Positions 1 through 5,519 of a DNA stretch of 5,762 nt are shown piece by piece. The notes beneath the pieces were generated by a model. The model saw nothing but the letters and a program-made list of their open reading frames with translations, was not told the origin of the DNA and did no database searches. Position numbers and translations under genes: made by a program. Position 1 is the first letter of the stretch. Each line of letters begins with the position of its first letter. The DNA comes from Phycisphaerales bacterium (GTDB lineage: Bacteria > Planctomycetota > Phycisphaerae > Tepidisphaerales > Tepidisphaeraceae), in assembly GCA_028288875.1 (NCBI GenBank), contig JAQGHK010000670.1:1-5762 (forward strand), read 5' to 3'.

Positions 1-117
1 TGCTTGCGTCGCGTCTATCTCGCCGAGCGCACCGGCCCGGACGAATCGTTAAACGACTACGTGCGCCGCAACACCATTAAGGATTTGCAGCAACATTGCG
101 AGGCAGTGTCCGTGTAG
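1..117 (+). CDS. nirA: C-terminal end of a probable ferredoxin-type nitrite reductase (NirA-like), partial
   Basis: This is the last 38 codons of a gene that begins outside the window, in frame from base 1 to a TAG at 115-117. The tail contains VYLAERTGPDESLNDYVRR followed by a short helix-like end. An 'R..(P)(D/E)ES..DYVRR' ending is what I recall for NirA/SirA-type nitrite and sulfite reductases, whose C-terminal half carries siroheme and a 4Fe-4S cluster; those cofactor cysteines would lie upstream and cannot be checked. The location directly before a CysJ-like reductase and a nitrate reductase favours nitrite reductase, reducing nitrite to ammonium in the cytoplasm with six electrons. Assimilatory sulfite reductase is the main alternative. 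The stop codon lies inside the left arm of the palindromic repeat that follows. The assignment comes from a short tail plus context, so it is moderate at best. Confidence 0.55.
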   Translation, partial: CLRRVYLAERTGPDESLNDYVRRNTIKDLQQHCEAVSV

Positions 118-137
118 GGGTGAGGCATGCCTCGCCC
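117..137. repeat. Palindrome 1 of the composite repeat (GAGGCATGCCTC core)
   Basis: The core GAGGCATGCCTC (122-133) is a perfect 12-bp palindrome. With flanking GGG (118-120) and CCC (135-137) it becomes a 20-bp near-palindrome, GGGTGAGGCATGCCTCGCCC, broken only by T121 against G134, which would be a wobble pair in RNA. It starts at the last base of the upstream TAG stop codon. Shared layout with palindrome 2: GA(G/C)GCATGC(C/G)TCGCCC. Confidence 0.8.
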
Positions 138-162
138 GCTTAAGCCGATTGACGTTCGCGGA

Positions 163-176
163 CGACGCATGCGTCG
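163..176. repeat. Palindrome 2 of the composite repeat (CGACGCATGCGTCG)
   Basis: CGACGCATGCGTCG is a perfect 14-bp palindrome ending 18 bp before the start codon at 195. Compared with palindrome 1, the base pair next to the GCATGC centre is swapped from G:C to C:G on both sides, so the symmetry is preserved. It is followed by CCCCTAC, the outer arm that mirrors GTAGGGG at 114-120. Confidence 0.8.
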
Positions 177-194
177 CCCCTACGAGAGAATCCT

Positions 195-1808
195 ATGTCC
201 GTTCCCGTCCTTCCAGACTCCGCCCCGTTTTCGCCCGAGCAGCGCGCCTGGCTCAACGGCTTCTTCGCCGGAATCGCCGGCAGTGCCGCGCCGATGAATG
301 GCAACGCGATGTCCGTCGCCGCTGCCCCGACCGCCGCTTTGCCCGCACCCGTTGAAGACGAAGATTTTCCCTGGCACGACCCGGCGCTCCCGTTGGACGA
401 GCGAATGGCGATGGCCGACGGCAAGAAGCCCGAACGCCAACTCATGGCCGCGATGGCCCAGCTCGATTGCGGCAGCTGCGGCTACCTCTGCCAGACCTAC
501 GCCGAGGCGATCGCCAGCGGCACCGACAAAGACACCACCAAGTGCTCTCCCGGCGGCAAAGAGACGGCCAAGAAACTCAAAGAGTTGATGGTCACGCTGA
601 ATGTCAGCGCCGGCGCATCCGCCACCGGCGCGGCCGTCAACGGCTCACCTAAACCCGCCGCGCCGACGTCCACGGCCACCGTCAGCCGGGATACGCCGTG
701 GGCCGCGCCGATGCTCGTAAGCCGTCGCCTCAGTTCACATGAATCAGCCAAGGAAGTGCGCCACGTCGAGTTCAACCTGAAGGGATCGGGTATCGACTAC
801 AAAGTCGGCGACGCCCTCGGTGTCTGGCCAGAAAACTGCATCGAGACAGTGGCGCAGATCATCGATCGCCTCGGCGCGACTGGTGCGGAAGACTGTCACA
901 CGATCGACGGCCGCGATACGTCGCTGTTCGAAGCGCTCCGCCGCGAACGCGTCATCACCCGGCCGACGGAATCGCTGGTCGAGTTGCTGGTCGAAACCGC
1001 TACCGATCGCGAAGAAGCCAAACGGCTTCAGGCCTGGCTGACATCCGATGCCGGCGAGCCGCTGAACAATGTCGATGTGCTCGACGTGCTGATGAACGCC
1101 CAATCCGCCAAGCCGCGGATCAACGATTTTGTTGGCTCGCTCTCCAAGCTCCAGCCGCGCCTTTATTCGATCAGTTCGTCGCCCAAGGCCCATGAAAACC
1201 AGGTGCATCTAACGGTCGGCGCGGTCCGCTTCGCCGGTCGCCTTGGCGGCCGGATGCTTCGCGGCGTCGCCAGCACCTATCTCGCCGATCGCGTGCGGCC
1301 CGGCGAAAAAGTGCGAGTCTTCACGCACGCCTCAAAGCATTTCGGCCTGCCGCCGAGCGGCGATACGCCGATGATCATGGTCGGCCCCGGCACCGGCATC
1401 GCGCCGTTCCGCGCGTTCCTTCATGACCGCCGGGCGACGGGCGCCAAAGGCCGCAACTGGCTGTTCTTTGGCGACCAGAAGCGTGACCACGATTTCCTGT
1501 ATCGCGAGGAGCTCGAGTCCTTCGCCGGCGATCAGTTCCTCAGCCGCATGGACATCGCCTTCAGCCGCGATCAGGCGGACAAGGTGTACGTCCAGCACCG
1601 TATCTCCGAGCAAGGCGACCAGCTCTGGGCGTGGCTGCAGGACGGCGCGCACTTTTACGTCTGCGGCGACGCCCAGCGCATGGCCAAGGACGTGGACAAC
1701 GCGCTCAAACAGGTCGTCGCCACGCACGGGAAAATGAGCGACGACGACGCCAAGGCGTATGTCACGAAAATGACCAAAGATGGCCGTTACCAGCGCGACG
1801 TTTACTAA
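195..1808 (+). CDS. CysJ-like NADPH:FAD reductase with N-terminal FeS domain (sulfite reductase alpha-like)
   Basis: A 537-aa cytoplasmic flavoprotein that should pass electrons from NADPH through FAD to an Fe-S cluster and on to a reductase partner. Residues 92-117 hold C92-x2-C95-x3-C99 and C117 followed by PGG, the pattern of the RnfB-type FeS domain (4Fe-4S). Ala/Pro/Ser/Thr-rich linkers lie at about 30-52 and 138-165. From about 165 to the end it follows the CysJ/ferredoxin-NADP reductase fold: RLYSISSSP at 322-330 (FAD), RGVASTYL at 356-363, GPGTGIAPFR at 397-406 (nucleotide), SRD 457-459 with K463-x-Y465-x-Q467 (the NADPH 2'-phosphate pattern), YVCGD 488-492, and a terminal YQRDVY whose last Tyr should stack on FAD. 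There is no FMN flavodoxin domain, so it is not a true CysJ (about 600 aa). The ATG at 195 has only a weak purine stretch (GAGAGA, 184-189) upstream, but the conserved opening PFSPEQRAWLNGFF at residue 11 supports it. Its stop overlaps the next start. The likely partner is the NirA-like enzyme or NasC. Confidence 0.92.
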   Translation: MSVPVLPDSAPFSPEQRAWLNGFFAGIAGSAAPMNGNAMSVAAAPTAALPAPVEDEDFPWHDPALPLDERMAMADGKKPERQLMAAMAQLDCGSCGYLCQTYAEAIASGTDKDTTKCSPGGKETAKKLKELMVTLNVSAGASATGAAVNGSPKPAAPTSTATVSRDTPWAAPMLVSRRLSSHESAKEVRHVEFNLKGSGIDYKVGDALGVWPENCIETVAQIIDRLGATGAEDCHTIDGRDTSLFEALRRERVITRPTESLVELLVETATDREEAKRLQAWLTSDAGEPLNNVDVLDVLMNAQSAKPRINDFVGSLSKLQPRLYSISSSPKAHENQVHLTVGAVRFAGRLGGRMLRGVASTYLADRVRPGEKVRVFTHASKHFGLPPSGDTPMIMVGPGTGIAPFRAFLHDRRATGAKGRNWLFFGDQKRDHDFLYREELESFAGDQFLSRMDIAFSRDQADKVYVQHRISEQGDQLWAWLQDGAHFYVCGDAQRMAKDVDNALKQVVATHGKMSDDDAKAYVTKMTKDGRYQRDVY

Positions 1809-1810
1809 TG
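1806..1810 (+). promoter_or_regulatory. TAATG stop-start overlap (translational coupling)
   Basis: The TAA stop of the CysJ-like gene (1806-1808) shares its last A with the ATG of the nitrate reductase (1808-1810). No Shine-Dalgarno-like purine run is visible in the bases before this ATG (ACCAGCGCGACGTTTAC), so re-initiation by ribosomes finishing the upstream gene is the most likely way this start is used. The reading frame stays open upstream to an ATG at 1631, but those codons are the out-of-frame shadow of the reductase C-terminus. Confidence 0.8.
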
Positions 1811-3946
1811 TCGATCGCCGCAACCATTCCTCTTCCCACGCTGCCGCGCACCGCGGTGCGTACGCACTGCCCGTACTGCGCGTTCCAGTGCGGCATGCTC
1901 GTTACGCCAGTGGACGGCAAACTGCAGATCGCCGCCGACCCGGATTTTCCCGTCAATCGCGGCCAGATGTGCATCAAGGGGTTCAACAGCGGCGACTTGC
2001 TCACGTCCCCTGATCGCCTGCTACAGCCGCTAAAGAAAAACGATCGCGGCGGCTTCGATGATGTGACCTGGGACGCCGCGCTCGATGAAATCGCGGAGCG
2101 CATCGAATTCATCCAACGCCACAACGGTCGCGACGCCATCGGCGTTTTCGGCAGTGGCGCGCTGACGAACGAGAAGGCCTACACGCTCGGCAAGTTCGCC
2201 CGCGTCGCCCTGCGCACCGCCAACATTGATTACAACGGCCGCTACTGCATGGCCTCCGCCGCGGCAGGGCAGAACGCCAGCTTCGGCCTCGATCGTGGCA
2301 TGCCGTTTCCCGTAGCTGACATCGCCGAGACGAAGTGCTGCGTGCTCTGGGGCAGCAATTTGGCCGACACGCTGCCGCCGATCATGCAGTATTTCCATGA
2401 GCTCAAGGCCAACGGCGGCCTGCTTGTGGTGATCGACCCGCGGCTGACCGAAACGGCCCGCCTTGCCGACGTGCACATTCAACCCGTGCCCGGCGCGGAT
2501 CTGCTGCTCGCCAACGGTCTGCTCCACCTGGCGATTGAAGAAGACCTGATCGATCTGCAGTACATCGCCGAGCGCACGTCGGGATGGGACGCCGTGCGCT
2601 CGGTCACGTTGCGATATCACCCGGCCTACGTCGAGCGCGCGACGGGCGTGCCGGTCGAACAACTTCGGCGCGTCGTCCGCGCCCTAGCCTCCGGCCCGAG
2701 CATGATCCTCAGCGGCCGCGGGCCCGAGCAGCAGAGCAAAGGCAGCGACAGCATCTGCGCGATGATCAATTTGATGCTCGCTCTGGGCAAAGTCGGCCAG
2801 CCCGCCAGTGGCTACGGCACGCTCACCGGCCAGGGCAACGGGCAGGGCGGCCGCGAGCATGGCCAGAAGGCCGACCAGCTTCCCGGTTATCGGCTGATTG
2901 AAAACGAAGCCGATCGAAAGCACATGGCCGCGTTCTGGGGCATGGCCGAGAAGGATCTTCCGCGCAAGGGCAAAAGCGCCGTCGAATTGCTGAACGCCTG
3001 CGGCGACAACGTGAAGGCGATGCTGGTCTTCGGCAGCAACTTGGCCGTCGGTTCGCCCAACAGCGGCGGCGCGACTGAAAAACTGAAATCGCTGGATCTG
3101 CTCGTCGTCGCTGATGCCTTCATGAACGAAACCGCGGCCTTGGCTGACTTCGTACTGCCGACACTGCAGTTCGCCGAAGAAGAGGGCACGATGACGAACC
3201 TGGAAGGTCGCGTCATCCGCCGCCGGCGCGTGATCGACGCGTCGGCCGGCCCGAAGTCAGACTTGGCGGTGCTGGAGGAACTGGCGTCGCGCCTTGGCGA
3301 AGGCGATCGCTTCACCTTCGCTTCAACTGAAGCGGTCTTCGACGAACTCGCCCGCGCCACCGCAGGCGGTCGGGCCGATTACAGCGGGCTGACGTACGCC
3401 AAGCTCGACGCGAACGACGGCGTCTGCTGGCCGTGCCCGAAGGCCGTTGACGGAGCGGCCGATCACCCCGGCACGCCGCGGCTGTTCGCCGATCGATTCG
3501 CCCACGCCGACGGTCGGGCGAAGTTTATCCCCGTCGAACACCGCACCGCCGGCGAAGAACCGGACGCGGACTATCCGCTCTACTTCACCACCGGCCGCTA
3601 CAAAGAGCATTACAACAGTGGCGCGCAGACCCGGCGCGTGGCCGCACTCACCGCAGCCAAGCCCCGGCCGCGTGTGCAGCTTCATCCGCGGCTCGCCTCA
3701 CGCCTCGGCGTCGGTGATGGCGACCCACTCCGCGTCGAAAGCCGTCGCGGCGAAGTGATTTTTGAAGCCAATGTCACGTCCGAAATCCGTGCCGACACGC
3801 TGTTCGCCCCGTTCCACTGGGGCGGCAAGCAGGCGGCCAACGTGCTGACCAATCCGGCGCTTGATCCCAAGAGCAAGATGCCCGAATTCAAAGTCTGCGC
3901 CGTGCGCGCGTCCATCGTGGCGCTCGAAGAAAGCGAAGGAACGTGA
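1808..3946 (+). CDS. nasC: Assimilatory nitrate reductase catalytic subunit (Mo-bisMGD, NasC type)
   Basis: A 712-aa cytoplasmic molybdoenzyme reducing nitrate to nitrite. The N-terminal 4Fe-4S domain has C21-x2-C24-x3-C28 and C55 (CPYCAFQC ... GQMCIKG). The molybdopterin domain follows from about residue 70; C147 in NGRYCMASAAAG is the expected Mo ligand. Other NasC-like signatures are IDPRLTETA at 209-217, GQGNGQGGREHGQKADQLPG at 341-360, EEEGTMTNLEGRV at 457-469, WPCP at 541-544, and TTGRYKEHYNSGAQTRR at 594-610 opening the C-terminal dinucleotide-binding domain, which ends near FKVCAVR (694-700). The length agrees with Bacillus NasC (about 710 aa); the extra C-terminal BFD domain of Klebsiella-type NasA (about 866 aa) is absent. 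There is no Tat signal, which argues against periplasmic NapA. The start at 1808 places the first cluster at the usual distance from the N-terminus; the longer in-frame start at 1631 would add 59 low-complexity residues. It overlaps both neighbours by one base. Confidence 0.95.
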   Translation: MSIAATIPLPTLPRTAVRTHCPYCAFQCGMLVTPVDGKLQIAADPDFPVNRGQMCIKGFNSGDLLTSPDRLLQPLKKNDRGGFDDVTWDAALDEIAERIEFIQRHNGRDAIGVFGSGALTNEKAYTLGKFARVALRTANIDYNGRYCMASAAAGQNASFGLDRGMPFPVADIAETKCCVLWGSNLADTLPPIMQYFHELKANGGLLVVIDPRLTETARLADVHIQPVPGADLLLANGLLHLAIEEDLIDLQYIAERTSGWDAVRSVTLRYHPAYVERATGVPVEQLRRVVRALASGPSMILSGRGPEQQSKGSDSICAMINLMLALGKVGQPASGYGTLTGQGNGQGGREHGQKADQLPGYRLIENEADRKHMAAFWGMAEKDLPRKGKSAVELLNACGDNVKAMLVFGSNLAVGSPNSGGATEKLKSLDLLVVADAFMNETAALADFVLPTLQFAEEEGTMTNLEGRVIRRRRVIDASAGPKSDLAVLEELASRLGEGDRFTFASTEAVFDELARATAGGRADYSGLTYAKLDANDGVCWPCPKAVDGAADHPGTPRLFADRFAHADGRAKFIPVEHRTAGEEPDADYPLYFTTGRYKEHYNSGAQTRRVAALTAAKPRPRVQLHPRLASRLGVGDGDPLRVESRRGEVIFEANVTSEIRADTLFAPFHWGGKQAANVLTNPALDPKSKMPEFKVCAVRASIVALEESEGT

Positions 3947-3948
3947 TG
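3936..3948 (+). promoter_or_regulatory. Shine-Dalgarno and TGATG overlap deciding the start of the NasB-like gene
   Basis: AAGGA at 3936-3940 sits 5 bases before ATG at 3946, which overlaps the TGA stop of nasC (3944-3946). A GTG at 3943 is also in frame and would add one residue, but it is only 2 bases from the AAGGA, so ATG at 3946 is preferred. This is the clearest ribosome binding site in the window. Confidence 0.75.
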
Positions 3949-5367
3949 CCCAAAAAACACCTCGCCATCATCGGTCACGGCATGGCCGGCAGCCGGCTGC
4001 TCGATGAGCTGCTGGCCCGCAACGCCACGCAGCGCTACACGATCAGCATCTACGGTGAAGAGCCCGGGCACGCCTACAACCGCATCATGCTGAGCAAAGT
4101 GCTCGGCGGCGGCGATGCCGACGCCATCCGCCTGCGCCCGGCCGACTGGCACGGCGGCGACGACGTGAAGGTACTGCCGAACGTCCGCGTCGACCGCATT
4201 GCCGCGGCCGACCGCACGCTGCACACGCAGGACGGCCAGGCGATCCCGTACGACGTGGTCGTGATGGCCACCGGCAGTAAGCCGTTCGTCCCGCCGATCC
4301 CCGGTACGCTGAACGATGACAAGAAGATCAAAGCTGGCGTGTTTGCCTATCGAACGATGGACGACGTGCTGCAGATGCGCAGCAAAAGCCGGCCGGGCGA
4401 TGCGGCCGTCGTCCTCGGCGGTGGCTTACTCGGCCTAGAAGCGGCGAAGGCGCTGCTAGACATCGGCCTGCACGTCACTGTCGTTCACCTCGCGCCGGTG
4501 CTGATGGACACGCAGCTCGACGAGGCCGGCGGGAAGATGCTGCAGCGGCTGATCGAGCGGCAGGGCATCTTCGTCCGCTGCGGCACGACGATTAAAGAAA
4601 TTACCGGCGAGCATCAGGTCCGCGGCGTCACGCTTACCGACGGCACCACGCTCGCCGCCGACATGGTCGTCATGGCTTGCGGTATCCGCCCGCGCATTGA
4701 TCTCGCCAAGGCCAGCGGCATCCCGGTCAACCGTGCCGTGCTGGTGAACGACACGCTCGCGACGCACATTCCCGGTGTCTATGCCGTCGGCGAATGTGCC
4801 GAGCACCGCGGCACCGTTTACGGCATCGTCACGCCCATCTGGGACCAGTGCAAAACGCTAGCCGACGTGCTCTGTGGGCAAGGCAAAGGGGCCCGCTACG
4901 AAGGCAGCAAACTTTATACGCGGCTAAAAGTGGCGGGCATCGACGTGGCCTCCATGGGCATCACCAAGCCGCAGCTGGCCAGCGATCAGACGATCCAGAT
5001 CATGGAGGAAGAAAAGGCCGTCTATCGCAAGCTGATTCTGCGGGATGGCAAGCTGGTCGGCGCCCACCTCGTCGGCGAAACCTCGGCGGCGGGGCAACTG
5101 ATTCAGCTGTTCGACCGCGCCGAGCCGATGCCGATGACTCCGCTGGAATCGCTGTGCGCCTTCGCGGTCGGCGGCAGCGGGGCGGTGGCGTCGCGACAGA
5201 TCTGCAACTGCAACGTGGTGAGCGAAGCCCAGATCATCGATGCCATCACCGCCGGACATGCGTCGGTCGAGGCGGTCGGCGTCTGCACCAAGGCCGGCAC
5301 CGGCTGCGGCAGCTGCCGCTCGCAGATCGCGACGCTGGTGCGGAAGCACGCGCTGGCGACGGTGTAA
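3946..5367 (+). CDS. nasB: NasB/NirB-like FAD-NAD(P)H reductase with C-terminal BFD [2Fe-2S] domain (nitrate reductase electron-transfer subunit)
   Basis: A 473-aa soluble flavoprotein expected to move electrons from NAD(P)H via FAD to a [2Fe-2S] cluster and then to nitrate reductase. The FAD-binding motif GHGMAG is at residues 10-15, followed by EEPGHAYNRIMLSKVL (38-53), typical of the NirB/NasB front end; ATGS is at 108-111. The NAD(P) motif GGGLLGLE lies at 158-165 and the second FAD segment, GVYAVGECAEH, at 277-287. Residues about 318-400 match the NirB/rubredoxin-reductase C-terminal fold. A single BFD-like domain follows, with C420-x-C422 and C454-x2-C457 (ICNCNVV ... GTGCGSC). NirB proper is about 800 aa or more and continues into a siroheme/4Fe-4S nitrite reductase half, which is absent here: the TAA comes directly after the BFD domain. 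It is therefore an electron-transfer subunit and not a nitrite reductase. Being coupled to nasC, that enzyme is the likely partner. NADH versus NADPH preference cannot be read confidently. Confidence 0.88.
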   Translation: MPKKHLAIIGHGMAGSRLLDELLARNATQRYTISIYGEEPGHAYNRIMLSKVLGGGDADAIRLRPADWHGGDDVKVLPNVRVDRIAAADRTLHTQDGQAIPYDVVVMATGSKPFVPPIPGTLNDDKKIKAGVFAYRTMDDVLQMRSKSRPGDAAVVLGGGLLGLEAAKALLDIGLHVTVVHLAPVLMDTQLDEAGGKMLQRLIERQGIFVRCGTTIKEITGEHQVRGVTLTDGTTLAADMVVMACGIRPRIDLAKASGIPVNRAVLVNDTLATHIPGVYAVGECAEHRGTVYGIVTPIWDQCKTLADVLCGQGKGARYEGSKLYTRLKVAGIDVASMGITKPQLASDQTIQIMEEEKAVYRKLILRDGKLVGAHLVGETSAAGQLIQLFDRAEPMPMTPLESLCAFAVGGSGAVASRQICNCNVVSEAQIIDAITAGHASVEAVGVCTKAGTGCGSCRSQIATLVRKHALATV

Positions 5368-5427
5368 CCGCCGCGCAAAATCGCAAAGAAAAAACTCCCG
5401 ATGGAAACCGATTCGCCGTGGTAACTC

Positions 5428-5442
5428 GCGGCGTGTTGCCGC
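5428..5442 (+). other. Weak hairpin in the spacer after the operon
   Basis: GCGGC (5428-5432) and GCCGC (5438-5442) can form a 5-bp stem with a 5-base loop (GTGTT). CGCCG at 5414-5418 could instead pair with CGGCG at 5429-5433. No T-run follows, so this is not a convincing intrinsic terminator. It is the only hairpin-like structure I noted in the 152-base spacer between the nasB-like stop and the next gene; no convincing promoter was seen there either. Confidence 0.2.
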
Positions 5443-5477
5443 CATGCGCGGTATCCTGACTCCTCGCGTCCGGCATG

Positions 5478-5519
5478 GCGGTTGAACGCGAACGTCCGGT
5501 TCTTTCAACGGTTACGGTT
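5478..5519 (+). repeat. Hexamer-phased degenerate repeat upstream of the desaturase-like ATG
   Basis: The 42 bases divide into seven 6-mers: GCGGTT, GAACGC, GAACGT, CCGGTT, CTTTCA, ACGGTT, ACGGTT, ending exactly at ATG 5520. CGGTT occurs four times at spacings of 18, 12 and 6 bases. The stretch is in frame with the downstream gene and would encode dipeptides (AV-ER-ER-PV-LS-TV-TV) if translation began at the ATG at 5475. It may be a small expanded repeat or chance. Confidence 0.35.

Larger units (their letters stand above)
114..183. repeat. Composite intergenic palindromic repeat (REP/BIME-like)
   Basis: A 70-bp element fills almost the whole gap between the NirA-like gene and the next CDS. 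Its left arm, GTAGGGGTGAGGCATGC (114-130), is an inverted copy of its right arm at 167-183 (reverse complement GTAGGGGCGACGCATGC), matching at 15 of 17 positions; one of the two differences would be a G-U pair in RNA. Each arm is also the core of its own GCATGC-centred palindrome, so the transcript can fold either as two small hairpins or as one long stem. The centre holds the 8-bp palindrome GCTTAAGC (138-145) and a near-palindrome CGTTCGCGGACG (153-164, one T-G mismatch). The structure resembles paired REP elements (BIMEs). Possible roles are 3'-end protection or attenuation between the two genes. There is no T-run, so it is not a typical intrinsic terminator. No second copy exists in the window. 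Confidence 0.75.

Noticed and set aside
149..176. TTGACG at 149-154 as a -35 promoter element for the CysJ-like gene
   Set aside because: No -10-like sequence lies at 16-18 bp spacing; that position holds the GC-rich palindrome. A promoter here cannot be supported.
114..183. GTA ... TAC arms as an NtcA-type nitrogen-regulator site
   Set aside because: NtcA sites need GTA-N8-TAC; here the arms are more than 60 bases apart, and they are better explained by the palindromic repeat.
371..386. TGGCAC as a sigma-54 -24 element
   Set aside because: It lies inside coding sequence and lacks a TTGC-type -12 element at the required spacing.
1631..1807. In-frame upstream extension of the nitrate reductase from ATG 1631 (59 extra residues)
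   Set aside because: The extension is Arg/Ala/Gly-rich shadow sequence of the overlapping CysJ-like C-terminus, whose conserved YVCGD and YQRDVY motifs are read in the other frame. Starting at 1808 gives the normal NasC length.
2030..2662. Long antisense open frame (210 codons) and other antisense frames opposite the three main genes
   Set aside because: They lie wholly inside confidently assigned genes, show no recognisable motif, and are expected from GC-rich codon use on the opposite strand.
5378..5397. A-rich run (CAAAATCGCAAAGAAAAAAC) as a terminator for a minus-strand transcript
   Set aside because: No stable GC stem sits next to it on the proper side and no minus-strand gene is evident.
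5436..5457. TTGCCG ... TATCCT as a promoter for the desaturase-like gene
   Set aside because: The spacing is only 10 bp, too short for a sigma-70 promoter, and the hexamers are poor matches.
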